64,000 bases of DNA from Clostridiaceae bacterium (GTDB lineage: Bacteria; Bacillota; Clostridia; Oscillospirales; QAMX01), in assembly GCA_018384365.1 (NCBI GenBank), contig JAHAYX010000016.1, forward strand, positions 1 to 64,000. The letters run 5' to 3'. The position numbers were made by a program, and so were the translations under genes. A model generated the notes under the pieces. The model was given only the letters and a program-made list of their open reading frames with translations. It had not been told where the DNA came from and made no database searches. This document shows, one piece after another, positions 34,822 through 44,433 of the stretch. Position 1 is the stretch's first letter; each line of letters starts with the position of its first letter.

Positions 34822-36435
34822 ATGAAATTATGTGCGGAAAGCCTGCGGGACCGGGCGGCGTGGGCGGCCCTTGACGTGGCGCTTCCCTCCTTTGATTATA
34901 CTGCCATGGCAGAAAAAACCAAAGCTGCGCCGGTGTGGATTCACTTTGGCGCGGGCAACATTTTCCGCGGCTTCATTGCCGCGCTCGGGCAGGAACTGCT
35001 GAACAAAGGGGAGTGCGACCGCGGTATTATCGCGGCGGAAACCTTTGACTATGACATTATCGATCGGATTTATGCGCCGTTTGACAACCTGACGCTGCTG
35101 GTTTCCCTGCTGCCGAACGGTTCGACGGACAAAAAAATTATTGCTTCCATCGCGGAGGGCGTGAAAGCCAATCTGAAGGAGGAAGCCTCTGCCGCGCGCC
35201 TGCGCGAGATTTTCCGCGACCCCGGCCTGCAGATGGTCAGCTTCACAATCACCGAGAAGGGCTATGCCCTGACCGATATGGCGGGCGCATTCTTCCCGTT
35301 TGTAACGGCCGACCTGGAAAATGGCCCGGCATATGCGTCACATGCCATGAGCGTTGTGACAGCACTGCTTTACGAACGCTATCAGGCGGGGCGGTATCCG
35401 CTCTCGCTTGTCTCCATGGATAACTGCTCCCATAATGGCGAAAAGCTGCAGACCTCCGTGCTGACCGTGGCGCGCGAGTGGGCAAAGCGCGGCCATGTGC
35501 CGCAGGATTTCGTGGCCTATCTGGAGGACGAACACTGCGTGGCTTTCCCGTGGAGCATGATCGACAAGATCACGCCGCGTCCGGCGGATGAGATTGCCCG
35601 CCAGCTTGCGGAGGCCGGCGTTGCGGACATGAACGCCATTATCACGAGCCGCAACACCTATATTGCGCCGTTTGTCAATGCGGAGGCGCCGCAGTACCTC
35701 GTTGTAGAAGACAAGTTCCCGAACGGACGTCCTGCGCTGGAAAAAGCGGGCGTATATATGACGGACCGTGAAACCGTCAACAACGTCGAACGCATGAAGG
35801 TGACGACCTGCCTGAATCCCCTGCATACGGCGCTGGCCGTATATGGCTGCCTGCTGGGTTATACGTCCATCGCGGCGGAAATGCGCGATCCGCAGCTTGC
35901 CGCGCTGGTGGAGCATATCGGCTATGACGAGGGAATGCCGGTTGTCGTTGATCCGGGCATCCTCTCGCCGCGCGATTTCATTGCGGAGGTCATCCGCGAT
36001 CGCCTGCCGAACCCCTTTATCCCGGACGCACCGCAGCGCATTGCGTGCGATACCTCCCAAAAGGTCGGCATCCGCTTCGGAGAGACCATCAAATCCTATG
36101 CGGCAAGCCCCGCGCTTGATGCGGCAAACCTGACCTATATCCCGCTGGCAATCGCCGGTTGGTGCCGCTATCTCCTGGCGCTGGACGATGAGCTCCAGCC
36201 CATGACGCTCAGCTCCGACCCCATGCTTGACACCCTTTGCCCGCTGCTCGCCGGCGTGAAAATCGGCGAAGCGTATGATGTACACGCGGCTTTACAGCCG
36301 ATCCTCTCCAATGCGGTGCTGTTTGGAAGCGATCTGTATGCCGTGGGCCTGGGCGAGAAGATCGAGGGAATGTTCCGCGAACTGACGGCGGGACGCGGTG
36401 CGGTACGGGCAACGCTTTGCCGGTACCTTGCCTGA
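34822..36435 (+). CDS. uxuB: Mannitol dehydrogenase family protein, probably D-fructuronate reductase (UxuB)
   Basis: A 537-residue NAD-dependent dehydrogenase of the polyol/mannonate family. An N-terminal Rossmann part contains WIHFGAGNIFRGFIAALGQ near residue 35-53, and a helical C-terminal domain includes the family lysine region (VYMTDRETVNNVERMKVTTC). The family covers mannitol, altronate and mannonate dehydrogenases. Coupling to uxuA, 63 bases downstream, makes fructuronate reduction to mannonate the best call. It would act in glucuronate breakdown. AAGAAGG precedes the ATG. Confidence 0.85.
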   Translation: MKLCAESLRDRAAWAALDVALPSFDYTAMAEKTKAAPVWIHFGAGNIFRGFIAALGQELLNKGECDRGIIAAETFDYDIIDRIYAPFDNLTLLVSLLPNGSTDKKIIASIAEGVKANLKEEASAARLREIFRDPGLQMVSFTITEKGYALTDMAGAFFPFVTADLENGPAYASHAMSVVTALLYERYQAGRYPLSLVSMDNCSHNGEKLQTSVLTVAREWAKRGHVPQDFVAYLEDEHCVAFPWSMIDKITPRPADEIARQLAEAGVADMNAIITSRNTYIAPFVNAEAPQYLVVEDKFPNGRPALEKAGVYMTDRETVNNVERMKVTTCLNPLHTALAVYGCLLGYTSIAAEMRDPQLAALVEHIGYDEGMPVVVDPGILSPRDFIAEVIRDRLPNPFIPDAPQRIACDTSQKVGIRFGETIKSYAASPALDAANLTYIPLAIAGWCRYLLALDDELQPMTLSSDPMLDTLCPLLAGVKIGEAYDVHAALQPILSNAVLFGSDLYAVGLGEKIEGMFRELTAGRGAVRATLCRYLA

Positions 36436-36498
36436 CGTTGCAGCCTGAAGAATACAGAGAGAAGCCTGTTTACTGAAATACAATCAGGAGGAAATGCT

Positions 36499-37575
36499 AT
36501 GAAAATGATTCTGCGCTGGTTCCCCTATGGAGATGACAGCGTGACGCTTCAGCAGATCCGGCAGACGCCGGGTGTGACAGGCGTTGCCACGATGATTCCG
36601 CAGATTCCGGTCGGCGAAGTCTGGCCGGCCGAGCAGCTCATTGCTCTGCGCGACGAGGTGAATGCCGCCGGACTTGAGATGGAGGTCATCGAAAGCGTCA
36701 ACATCCACGAGGACATCAAAAAAGGCCTGCCGACGCGTGACCGCTATATCGAGAACTACATTAAAACCATCGAAAATCTTGCCCAGGCGGGCGTAAAATG
36801 CCTGTGCTATAACTTTATGCCGGTTTTGGACTGGGCGCGCAATGAACTGGACCATCCGCTGCCCGACGGAAGCACGGCGCTTTCCTACCGTCACGAGGAA
36901 GTACTGAAGCTGGATCCTTCCCACTTCGCGGACGCGATGCTGGGCGGCTCGCGCGGCTATTCTCTGCCGGGCTGGGAACCGGAGCGCATGGGCGCCATGG
37001 CGGCGGACATTGAATTTTACCAGTCCTTCACAACGGAACAGTACTGGGCAAACATGAAATACTTCCTGGATGCGGTGATCCCGACTGCGGAGCGCTGTGA
37101 CATCCACATGGGTATCCATCCGGATGATCCGCCATGGCCGCTTTACGGCCTGCCGAAGGTCATCACCAGCGCGGAAAACATCCGCACCTTCCTGGCACTG
37201 AACCCCAGCCCCTATAACGGCATCACGCTCTGCACCGGCAGCCTGGGCTCCAACGTGAAGAACGATATCCCGGCCATTGTGCGGGAATTTGCCGACCGCA
37301 TCCCGTTTACGCACATCCGCAACATCAAGCACCACTCACCGCAGGACTTTGACGAGGCGGCACATCTCTCTTCCTGCGGCGACCTCGATATGTTCGAGAT
37401 CGTGCGCGCCTTCTATGAGTCCGGATTCGACGGTTATATCCGTCCGGACCACGGCCGCATGATCTGGGGCGAGCAGGCACGTCCGGGCTATGGCCTTTAC
37501 GACCGCGCACTTGGCGCGACGTATCTCCAGGGCCTGTGGGAAGCTATTGACAAGATCGAAAAACGCGGAAACTGA
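36499..37575 (+). CDS. uxuA: D-mannonate dehydratase
   Basis: A 358-residue TIM-barrel dehydratase that turns mannonate into 2-keto-3-deoxygluconate. Family motifs include LRWFPYGDDSVTLQQIRQTP at the start, CYNFMPVLDWAR, MGIHPDDPP, and CTGSLG, with metal-binding His and Cys residues. It follows uxuB in the same operon, behind AGGAGG. The downstream kinase and aldolase for 2-keto-3-deoxygluconate are not in the window. Confidence 0.95.
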   Translation: MKMILRWFPYGDDSVTLQQIRQTPGVTGVATMIPQIPVGEVWPAEQLIALRDEVNAAGLEMEVIESVNIHEDIKKGLPTRDRYIENYIKTIENLAQAGVKCLCYNFMPVLDWARNELDHPLPDGSTALSYRHEEVLKLDPSHFADAMLGGSRGYSLPGWEPERMGAMAADIEFYQSFTTEQYWANMKYFLDAVIPTAERCDIHMGIHPDDPPWPLYGLPKVITSAENIRTFLALNPSPYNGITLCTGSLGSNVKNDIPAIVREFADRIPFTHIRNIKHHSPQDFDEAAHLSSCGDLDMFEIVRAFYESGFDGYIRPDHGRMIWGEQARPGYGLYDRALGATYLQGLWEAIDKIEKRGN

Positions 37576-37582
37576 CGCAGCA

Positions 37583-37668
37583 AAACCCCGGCCCGAGGAA
37601 ATTTTCCTGTGGGCCGGGGTTACTGATAAAAAAACAGCGGCTGGAAATCCCAGCCGCTATATTTTTTT
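37583..37668. terminator. Two hairpins ending uxuBA and the NlpC/P60 gene
   Basis: First AACCCCGGCCC/GGGCCGGGGTT (about 37583-37621). Then AGCGGCTGG at 37636-37644 with CCAGCCGCT at 37650-37658, flanked by an A-run and a T-run. The second is a good terminator on both strands between convergent genes. Confidence 0.85.
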
Positions 37669-37676
37669 CCTTCAGA

Positions 37677-38594
37677 TCAGGCAATGCGTCTTGCGCCGAC
37701 ATATCGCGTGGTGTAATAATCGGTCGAGAGCGCTGTTACGCGGACAACATCGCCGGGGGAAGTGGCATGGATGAAATATCCATCGCCAACATAGATACCA
37801 ACATGGCCGATGGCCTTGGAACCGCGGGAGAAGAACACGAGGTCGCCAAGCTGCAGATCATCATAAGAGACGGCAACACCGTTTTCATATTGATCGGAAG
37901 CGGTGCGGTTCAGAGAGTAGCCCATCTGCGCGTAAACATACTGCACAAAGCCGGAGCAGTCAAACCCTTCCTCTGGGCTCTCGCCGCCGTAAACGTAGGC
38001 ATAACCCAGATATTTGTACGCATATTCCACGATCTGTCCGCCGATGGTGGTGGCAGCGACCGGCGCCGGATCATTGGTATAGGAAACGGCAGTGGTGCCG
38101 TCTTCCTGCACGGTCATGTAAGTGAATACCAGGCCGTCAACACTCAGGTAGTCCGGATGGACATAGCCGATCAGGTCGACAAACTTAATTTTATACCAGC
38201 CGTCCTCGATTGCCAGAATCGTGACCATTGTGCCGTCCATCAGGCGGCCTAAAATCTCGTTGTCCGTGCCGGGCGCGGAACGGACGTTTACCGTGCTGCC
38301 TGTGATGGAGCCCATGGAGGACTGCACCTGCACGTCGCCCATGTCAACGTATTCGGCGAATACATAGGCGGACTGTCCGTTATAATTGACTATGTACCAG
38401 TCACCGACGCGGCCGGTGACGTCAACGGTTTCCCCGTTGTAAACTTTTCCGATGCTCTCGGAGTCCGTGGACGTTTCCGTCCGGACAAACAATGCCGAGG
38501 CGTTTACTACCCCGTCGACCGCGAAGCTCATGCCCGATAAAACGACACAAAGCACGCAGACCAATACAATTACTCTTCTCGTGAAACGGTTCAT
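37677..38594 (-). CDS. Secreted NlpC/P60 cell-wall endopeptidase with two SH3b domains
   Basis: A 305-residue exported enzyme. A signal peptide (residues 1-26, ending SFAVDG) is followed by two bacterial SH3 domains near 30-85 (ASALFVRTETSTDSESIG) and 92-155 (STVNVRSAPGTDNEILGRL). An NlpC/P60 domain occupies about 185-305, with the catalytic Cys in GFDCSGFVQY and His in AIGHVGIYVGDG and HATS. It should cut peptide stems of peptidoglycan outside the cell. The start follows GGGGGA. The promoter is within the end of the upstream gene. Confidence 0.94.
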   Translation of the reverse strand: MNRFTRRVIVLVCVLCVVLSGMSFAVDGVVNASALFVRTETSTDSESIGKVYNGETVDVTGRVGDWYIVNYNGQSAYVFAEYVDMGDVQVQSSMGSITGSTVNVRSAPGTDNEILGRLMDGTMVTILAIEDGWYKIKFVDLIGYVHPDYLSVDGLVFTYMTVQEDGTTAVSYTNDPAPVAATTIGGQIVEYAYKYLGYAYVYGGESPEEGFDCSGFVQYVYAQMGYSLNRTASDQYENGVAVSYDDLQLGDLVFFSRGSKAIGHVGIYVGDGYFIHATSPGDVVRVTALSTDYYTTRYVGARRIA

Positions 38595-38619
38595 TGTACA
38601 TCCCCCAAAAAGTACAAGA

Positions 38620-38648
38620 ATTAGACGTCAATATTACTTAGATGTCAA
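38620..38648 (-). promoter_or_regulatory. Promoter of the NlpC/P60 gene
   Basis: On the minus strand TTGACA (plus 38643-38648), 17-base spacer, TCTAAT (plus 38620-38625). A second TTGACG-TCTAAT-like word lies 17 bases downstream, giving a direct repeat of TTGACRTCTAA. The promoter begins inside the last codons of the preceding gene. Confidence 0.6.
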
Positions 38649-38936
38649 TGCACGGTTCAACCACACAGATGCAACGTCTATTGCAGAATAAATGCCGGTT
38701 TTTTCGCCGGTCTTTACAATCCGCTCCAGCGGATTCAGGGATTCATCGGTACGCATGAGCGTGATCATGACCCGGTTTGCGATATTCAGGCCGTGACTTT
38801 CCACGGTATCGAGAATCTGCAGCATGATGATGTATTCATCCTTCATATCACCGTAATAAAGGGTGTTTCCGGAGCGAATCAGCGGCTTGCCTTTATATTC
38901 AAGGTAATCTTTTGCGTTTTTTTTGGCTGTCGCCAT
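38634..38936 (-). CDS. Conserved small protein of unknown function
   Basis: A 100-residue soluble protein starting at ATG 38936 with GGAGG 6 bases upstream; the longer frame from 38969 lacks a site. It is charged at the N-terminus (ATAKKNAKDYLEYKGKPLIR), with a probable small alpha/beta fold. I do not recognise the family. Its stop overlaps the promoter of the NlpC/P60 gene, and its own upstream region holds a set of GTTAC repeats (38969-38996). Confidence 0.75.
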   Translation of the reverse strand: MATAKKNAKDYLEYKGKPLIRSGNTLYYGDMKDEYIIMLQILDTVESHGLNIANRVMITLMRTDESLNPLERIVKTGEKTGIYSAIDVASVWLNRALTSK

Positions 38937-38968
38937 CGTGCGCCTCCTTACATTCTGAAAACATACCA

Positions 38969-38996
38969 TGTTACTGCTTTGTTACTGATTTGTAAC
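38969..38996. repeat. Helically phased GTTAC repeats upstream of the small gene
   Basis: TGTTACTG occurs at 38969-38976 and again at 38980-38987, exactly 11 bases apart, followed by TGTAAC at 38991-38996. The spacing of one helical turn suggests a protein-binding array in front of the minus-strand gene at 38936. Confidence 0.5.
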
Positions 38997-39076
38997 AATC
39001 ATAACATGGACTGACACTTTTGTAAACTGTCGAATTGCACAAATGTTCTTGGTACATTTGTCGAATTGCGCCGGTT

Positions 39077-40024
39077 TTACAACATTTTTATCGCGTACAT
39101 ATCACAGAAAGCGGAACAATAACCACACAAAACGCATTTTTCGCGGTCCACCTGCATCCGTCCGTCCACCACACTTGCAGCACCTTGGGGGCAGTGCTGC
39201 GTGCAGTTTCCGCAACCGACGCACCAGTCTTCCACGTGGATTCTGCGTCTTTTTGCCTGTAAACGCGCTTCCTGTTCCGGTGTATAGGAACCGGTTTCAA
39301 AAAAGTGAATATTTGCCTCCACTTCATCTTTGCTCTGCATACCGACGGCCACGGAATCGGCAAAGGGGAGCCCCAGCACATAGCGCAGGCACTCGCCGCT
39401 CCGGCGGTGCAGATTGCCGCCGCCGAAAGCCTTCATGATGTAAATGCCGATCCCTTTTGCATAGGCGTCCTGCACGGCGCTTTCCATTTCCTCGCGCGTG
39501 CCGTCCACGATGCCCCAGCCTTCAACGTTGATCAGGGGGTGGATCACGTCAAGGCCGAGCGCCGCGGCGGCGCGCACACCGGCAACATGGTGCGTGGATG
39601 CGCCGACCGCGCGGATCACGCCTTTTGCCTTCAGGTCATAAAGCGCCTCCAGCGCGGGCATATGGCCGCGGAAGGTGTGCTCGCTTTCCTGCTCGTGCAG
39701 CATGAAAATGTCGATCACATCGCGGTCCAGGGCGCGGCGCGCCTCATCGACGGCGTCGAGCGCCATCTGCCGTTCGTATGCATAGGATTTTGAAGTGAGT
39801 ATGATGTTGTCACGGCCCCAGCGGCGAAGTCCCTCCCGAACGTAGGGATACACGCCGTAAAGCTGTGCCATATCAACGAAGTTGATGCCCTTTTCAAAAG
39901 CAAAAGCCAGAATCTCACCTGCTTCAGCAGGATCAAATCCGGCTTGCAATGGCCCCATTGTGAGAGAACCGAAACATAATCTGGAAACAACGAGCCCGGT
40001 TTTTCCCAATTCATTGTACTTCAT
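39077..40024 (-). CDS. Aldo/keto reductase with C-terminal ferredoxin domain (copy 3)
   Basis: A 315-residue AKR (opening [20 protein letters not shown]) with Asp and Tyr in FVDMAQLYG, Lys in LTSKSY and His in IFMLHEQ. The C-terminal region holds two [4Fe-4S] motifs ([14 protein letters not shown] and [13 protein letters not shown]). It is only distantly related to the pair at 11610-13696. Its ATG overlaps the ireB stop (ATGA), so translation is coupled to that regulator. The substrate is unknown. Confidence 0.88.
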   Translation of the reverse strand: MKYNELGKTGLVVSRLCFGSLTMGPLQAGFDPAEAGEILAFAFEKGINFVDMAQLYGVYPYVREGLRRWGRDNIILTSKSYAYERQMALDAVDEARRALDRDVIDIFMLHEQESEHTFRGHMPALEALYDLKAKGVIRAVGASTHHVAGVRAAAALGLDVIHPLINVEGWGIVDGTREEMESAVQDAYAKGIGIYIMKAFGGGNLHRRSGECLRYVLGLPFADSVAVGMQSKDEVEANIHFFETGSYTPEQEARLQAKRRRIHVEDWCVGCGNCTQHCPQGAASVVDGRMQVDREKCVLCGYCSAFCDMYAIKML

Positions 40025-40266
40025 ACGTCCAAATACTTCCGCAAAAGCTCCTGTAAAAGTTCGTCACGATCAATCCTGCGGATTAACGTGCGCGCATTTT
40101 TATAATTGGTGATATAAGTCGGGTCCTCGCTCAGAATGTAACCGACAAGTTGGTTGATCGGATCATATCCTTTTTCCACAAGAGCATTGTATACTTCGGA
40201 AAGGGCGTTTTTCATATCGACATTGCTCTCTGCGTCGAGCTTAAACTTGATGGTACTGTCAAACAC
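40021..40266 (-). CDS. ireB: IreB family regulatory phosphoprotein
   Basis: An 81-residue protein matching IreB/DUF965 over its whole length ([52 protein letters not shown]). In Enterococcus IreB is phosphorylated by the PASTA kinase IreK and limits cephalosporin resistance. The start is GTG 40266 with GAGGTGAT 6 bases upstream. No kinase or phosphatase gene is nearby. The unusual neighbour is the overlapping aldo/keto reductase gene. Confidence 0.93.
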   Translation of the reverse strand: MFDSTIKFKLDAESNVDMKNALSEVYNALVEKGYDPINQLVGYILSEDPTYITNYKNARTLIRRIDRDELLQELLRKYLDV

Positions 40267-40537
40267 GTTATATCACCTCTCTAAATGCAGCATAATCGGG
40301 ATTCTCATCATCCCACTAATAGCATATAACATTTTCACCCGGCTGTAAAGGGGTTTTGTTTGCAGCTTCGTTGCAGTTTGGAAACAAGGCGGAACATTGC
40401 GGCGGCGGACAGCGCGTTCCGGCCGGCCGGGCACACCCGTAATGCAGTGTACGCATTCCCTCGCCTGCTTATACCTTCCTCAGGCATGTGGACAGGGAGT
40501 CCCCGCATATAGTGGGACGGAAAGGAAGGGATGTGAA

Positions 40538-41449
40538 ATGAGATTCCCACCGGAGGGACTGCTTTGCGATACGGCGGAAAACCAGGAATTCCTTTCGGGC
40601 AGGCGGGGACTGGAGTCTGCCAGTCTGGAAGGCCGGACCCTGGAGGCGCGCGCCGTCCGCTGTGACGGCTGCTGCAATCTGTTTGTGGAACTGGGAGGGC
40701 GTGCCGTCGTGATCCCGCGCAGGGAGGCGATCATCGACCCCGACAACCAGAAAGACGTGGCCATTCTTTCCCGCGTGGGCCGGCCGGTCTGCTTCAAGGT
40801 GCTGCGGGCGCCCGGCTGCCAGGAGGATGAGCCGCGTTTTCTCCTTTCGCGGCGCGCGGCGCAGGAAGAGGCAATGGAGTACTTCATGAACCGGCTGAAT
40901 ATCGGCGAAATCATCTGGTGCAGAGTCAGCCGGCTCGAATGTTTCGGTGCGTTTGTGGATATCGGGCGCGGAATCCCTTCGTTTATCGGCATCGAAAATA
41001 TTTCCGTATCCCGGATCCGGCATCCGGCGGAGCGTTTCCGGATCGGACAGCTGATTCCGGCCGTTGTCACGGAAATCGACCGCACGCTGAAACGCGTCAT
41101 GCTTTCGCACAAGGAATTATTGGGCACCTGGGAAGAAAATGCGGCATTTTTTCACAGCGGAGATACCGTGGAAGGCATCGTTCGTGGGATAGAATCCTAT
41201 GGCGTGTTTATCGAACTTGCGCCGAATCTCTCCGGGCTGTCGGATCCGCATGAGGGACTGCGGGAAGGACAGCGCGTGTGCGTCTACATTAAATCTATCA
41301 TACCCGAAAAAATGAAAATCAAGCTTGCCGTCGTGGATGTTTTGCCGGATTGCCCTGTCAGAAAACCGGTGCGCTATTTTCTGCCGGGGCGGCGCATCAC
41401 GGGCTGGACGTATGCACCGGAAAGTCCGGCGGAAAACGGCTGCGAGTGA
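40538..41449 (+). CDS. S1 RNA-binding domain protein
   Basis: A 303-residue protein. Two S1 domains stand at about residues 120-195 (GEIIWCRVSRLECFGAFVDI, then VVTEIDRTLKRVMLSHKELL) and 205-270 (GDTVEGIVRGIESYGVFIEL). The N-terminal 110 residues are another beta-rich part. It resembles the small S1-like proteins of Firmicutes rather than full ribosomal protein S1. It probably binds RNA or ribosomes. The start is ATG 40538 behind GGAAGGG. Confidence 0.82.
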   Translation: MRFPPEGLLCDTAENQEFLSGRRGLESASLEGRTLEARAVRCDGCCNLFVELGGRAVVIPRREAIIDPDNQKDVAILSRVGRPVCFKVLRAPGCQEDEPRFLLSRRAAQEEAMEYFMNRLNIGEIIWCRVSRLECFGAFVDIGRGIPSFIGIENISVSRIRHPAERFRIGQLIPAVVTEIDRTLKRVMLSHKELLGTWEENAAFFHSGDTVEGIVRGIESYGVFIELAPNLSGLSDPHEGLREGQRVCVYIKSIIPEKMKIKLAVVDVLPDCPVRKPVRYFLPGRRITGWTYAPESPAENGCE

Positions 41450-41520
41450 TTGCAAAAAATTCCATACATGAAGGACCGGACTCCGGCGCATACTAACGGC
41501 GCATAAAGGAGTTGAGTCGA

Positions 41521-41739
41521 ATGATTATGGACAGGATTGCGCTAATACTCGTGATAATCGGCGCGTTGAACTGGGGCAGTGTGGGAATCTTCGGATTTGA
41601 TATCGTCGCGTACATCTGCGGCGGTCAGCTTGCCACCGTAAGCCGTGTGATATTCACTCTGGTCGGACTTGCGGGACTCTGGTGCGTTTCCCTGCTTTTC
41701 AGGGAACGCGGAGAACTTCACGAGGGCGACAGTTTATAA
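41521..41739 (+). CDS. DUF378 family small membrane protein
   Basis: A 72-residue protein with two membrane segments and the DUF378 signature IGALNWGSVGIFGFDIVA. Function unknown; the family is common in Firmicutes. ATG 41521 is set by AAAGGAG 8 bases upstream. It follows the S1 gene by 71 bases. Confidence 0.88.
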   Translation: MIMDRIALILVIIGALNWGSVGIFGFDIVAYICGGQLATVSRVIFTLVGLAGLWCVSLLFRERGELHEGDSL

Positions 41740-41756
41740 GCAATAAAAAAGAAAAC

Positions 41757-41798
41757 AGGCGTCTTTTCCCGAAACCCGGGGAAGGACGCCCGTTTTTT
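41757..41798. terminator. Terminator after the DUF378 gene
   Basis: GGCGTCTTTTCCC and GGGGAAGGACGCC form the stem (about 41759-41789), with CGTTTTTTTG after it. Confidence 0.85.
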
Positions 41799-41820
41799 TG
41801 CATTTTAACATGAAAAAAGA

Positions 41821-43017
41821 TTAGACCGTGCGTACATAAACGGGACTTTGCGTCCAGCCCTGCCCGCCGAAGCGGCACGCGCGGGAAGGATAGGCAAGCG
41901 CGAACAAATCGTCCGCCTGCGCCTCCAGCGAAAGACAGGAAGCCGCTTCGGCGCCGAGTGCCCGGCCGTCGGCGGCCTTTGTAATGACCGGGATGCCGCG
42001 GATTTCCCGCAGAAGCGCCCGGCCGGTATCATTAAAAGCCAGCACGCGTGCGTAAGGAACCGGCGCGTCTGTCAGACCCTGCCGCAGGCCGAGAAACGCC
42101 GCCATGCAGATGCGCCGCAGCCGTGCGTGGGAGTACCGGCGCGTTTTCGCGCGGGCGCAGAAGTCTGCCGGATCAAGCGCTTCCTGTGCGGCACGGGCCA
42201 GACGGTACTCGAGCCCTTCGCTGATGTCGGGAAGCACGGCGAAATCCTGCGCCGCCATACGCCGCAGGACGCTCAGAATGGCGGTGTCAAGGCTGCGGCC
42301 ATCCACCGGCGCGCGGCCTGCCTGCATTTCCCTGATGAAAACAGACTGTGCGTCCGCAGGGAGAAAGGAAAGCGCCTCCTCCGTCTGTCCCGCGCGCAGG
42401 AGCGCCCGGAGATGCGATGCGGAGGCATAGTCTCCATCCGGCGCGCCGTCGTGCCGTGCGCCTTCGCGCCGGATGGGCAGCGGCGTGATAGAATATCCGT
42501 TTTCCCGGATTTCGCGCACATATTCCACGCCCAAAATGTCGTTCGGCGAGGCAAGCAGCGCACCGGCTGCGGGGTCTGCCTCCCGTATGGCCTGTTCCCG
42601 CGCGGCGGCGTATTCCATGCCGCCGGAAAGCAGCGCACGAATCCGGTCGTTGACCTGCGGATCGCCGTCCAGACGTGCGGCGGCGGTGATGGCGGAGAGA
42701 TCTGCGGATTCGCTGCCGAAGGCCAGCTGCGAGACGATGCCCGTCCCGGCCAGCAGCCCGACCCCGCCCGCGGCGAAAGTGCCCGCGCCGGCGCAGGCCC
42801 AGGGCAGGGGAAGCTCCAAAACCAGATCCGCACCGCAGCGCACGGCAGTTTCCGCCCGCGCGAACTTGTTCATCACGGCAAGCTCCCCGCGCTGGACAAA
42901 ATGACCGCTCATCGCACATACGACGGGCAGCCCGGTCATTTTCCGCGCACGGCGGATATGGAAGGAATGGCCGCTGTGAAACGGATTATATTCGCATATG
43001 ATGCCAACTGCGCGCAT
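41821..43017 (-). CDS. tmcAL: tRNA(Met) cytidine acetate ligase
   Basis: A 398-residue TmcAL (YlbM) protein that makes N4-acetylcytidine at the wobble base of elongator tRNA-Met, using acetate and ATP. The nucleotidyltransferase motif GIICEYNPFHSGH is at residues 5-17, with the downstream ALL-type ASPNDILGVEYV and ASASHLR motifs. Acetate kinase is encoded divergently next to it, which is a plausible functional neighbour because both handle acetate. The coupling is only inferred. Confidence 0.93.
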   Translation of the reverse strand: MRAVGIICEYNPFHSGHSFHIRRARKMTGLPVVCAMSGHFVQRGELAVMNKFARAETAVRCGADLVLELPLPWACAGAGTFAAGGVGLLAGTGIVSQLAFGSESADLSAITAAARLDGDPQVNDRIRALLSGGMEYAAAREQAIREADPAAGALLASPNDILGVEYVREIRENGYSITPLPIRREGARHDGAPDGDYASASHLRALLRAGQTEEALSFLPADAQSVFIREMQAGRAPVDGRSLDTAILSVLRRMAAQDFAVLPDISEGLEYRLARAAQEALDPADFCARAKTRRYSHARLRRICMAAFLGLRQGLTDAPVPYARVLAFNDTGRALLREIRGIPVITKAADGRALGAEAASCLSLEAQADDLFALAYPSRACRFGGQGWTQSPVYVRTV

Positions 43018-43188
43018 AACAGGCTCCTTCTGATATTCCGCTCCGATATTTCGTTGGTTTTTTGCCGTAAAAACTTGCTTTCTTCATAATTGTGTTGTAA
43101 AATATAATTTGGTCGTTTGTGTTATGATTTTATCATGGAACAACGCGGTTTTCAAGAAGAGTATGAGTAAAGGAAGGGTATGAGAATT

Positions 43189-44382
43189 ATGCACATCCTT
43201 GTTATCAACGCAGGAAGCTCCTCGCTCAAATACCAGTTCTTCAACATGGACAACCATGAGGTTCTGGCGAAGGGTATCTGCGAACGCATTGGATTTGGCG
43301 GACATATGCGTCATTCCGTCGCGGGAAAAGTGGTATTTGAAAGTGATGTCGAAATGCCCGATCATTCCGTTGCGGTCGAGCACGTCTTAAAGGAACTGAC
43401 GAACAGCGAATATGGCGTGATCGCGGATATGGGGATGGTTGACGCGGTCGGACACCGCGTGCTGCACGGCGGTTCCAAATTCTCCGGCAGTATGGTTGTC
43501 ACCCCGGAGGTTGAGGCGGCGATTGAAGAATGCATCCCGCTTGGCCCCCTGCATAATCCCGCAAACCTGATGGGCATCCGTGCCTGCCAGAAGGTCATGC
43601 CCGGCGTACCGCAGGTGGCTGTGTTCGACACGGCTTTCCATCAGTCCATGCCGGAGCAGTCCTATCTCTACGCAATTCCGTATGAGTATTATGAGAAGTA
43701 CGGCATCCGGAAATACGGTTTCCACGGTACTTCCCACCGTTATGTTTCCGCCCGCTGCGCCGAGCTTTTCGGCAAGCCGGCCGAGGAACTGAAGATTGTT
43801 ACCTGCCACCTAGGCAACGGCTCTTCTGTCGCAGCTGTGAAAAACGGCAAGTGCTTTGACACCTCCATGGGTCTGACCCCGCTGGATGGTCTGGTCATGG
43901 GCACACGCAGCGGCTCGATCGATCCCGCTGTTGTGGGCGTGATTGCCGAGCGTACCGGCGCGTCCGCTTCCGAGGTTGTGGATATCCTGAATAAAAAATC
44001 CGGCCTGCTGGCTGTCTCCGGCATTTCCGGCGACTATCGTGACGTCAGCGCTGCCGATGAGGCGGGCAACCACCGCGCACACATTGCCCGTGAGATGCTG
44101 TTCCAGTCCATCAAGCGCTACATCGGCGCCTACGCCGCAGAAATGGGCGGCATTGATGCGCTCGTGTTCACCGCAGGCATCGGCGAAAACAACGCCTATC
44201 TGCGTCAGCGCGTGGCAGACGGTCTGGAATTCATGGGCATCGGCGTGGATCCGGCCAAGAACGAAGGCCGCGGCGACGACCGCGAGGTCACGGCAGAGGG
44301 CGCCCGCGTGCGTACCTTCGTGATTTCCACGGACGAAGAACTGATGATCGCGCTCGACGCGCAGGAGCTCACTTCCAAGTAA
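43189..44382 (+). CDS. ackA: Acetate kinase
   Basis: A 397-residue acetate kinase that makes ATP and acetate from acetyl phosphate. Motifs: VINAGSSSLKYQFF at the start, the catalytic region VGHRVLHGGSKFSG, GFHGTSHRYV, and the nucleotide loop CHLGNGSS. ATG 43189 is preferred over 43180 because AGGAAGGG then sits 10 bases upstream rather than 1-2. Phosphotransacetylase is not adjacent. Codon bias suggests strong expression. Confidence 0.97.
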   Translation: MHILVINAGSSSLKYQFFNMDNHEVLAKGICERIGFGGHMRHSVAGKVVFESDVEMPDHSVAVEHVLKELTNSEYGVIADMGMVDAVGHRVLHGGSKFSGSMVVTPEVEAAIEECIPLGPLHNPANLMGIRACQKVMPGVPQVAVFDTAFHQSMPEQSYLYAIPYEYYEKYGIRKYGFHGTSHRYVSARCAELFGKPAEELKIVTCHLGNGSSVAAVKNGKCFDTSMGLTPLDGLVMGTRSGSIDPAVVGVIAERTGASASEVVDILNKKSGLLAVSGISGDYRDVSAADEAGNHRAHIAREMLFQSIKRYIGAYAAEMGGIDALVFTAGIGENNAYLRQRVADGLEFMGIGVDPAKNEGRGDDREVTAEGARVRTFVISTDEELMIALDAQELTSK

Positions 44383-44433
44383 GATCCTGCCGCGGGATAC
44401 AGCGATTACATTGGCATTAAAAGCCTGATTATC

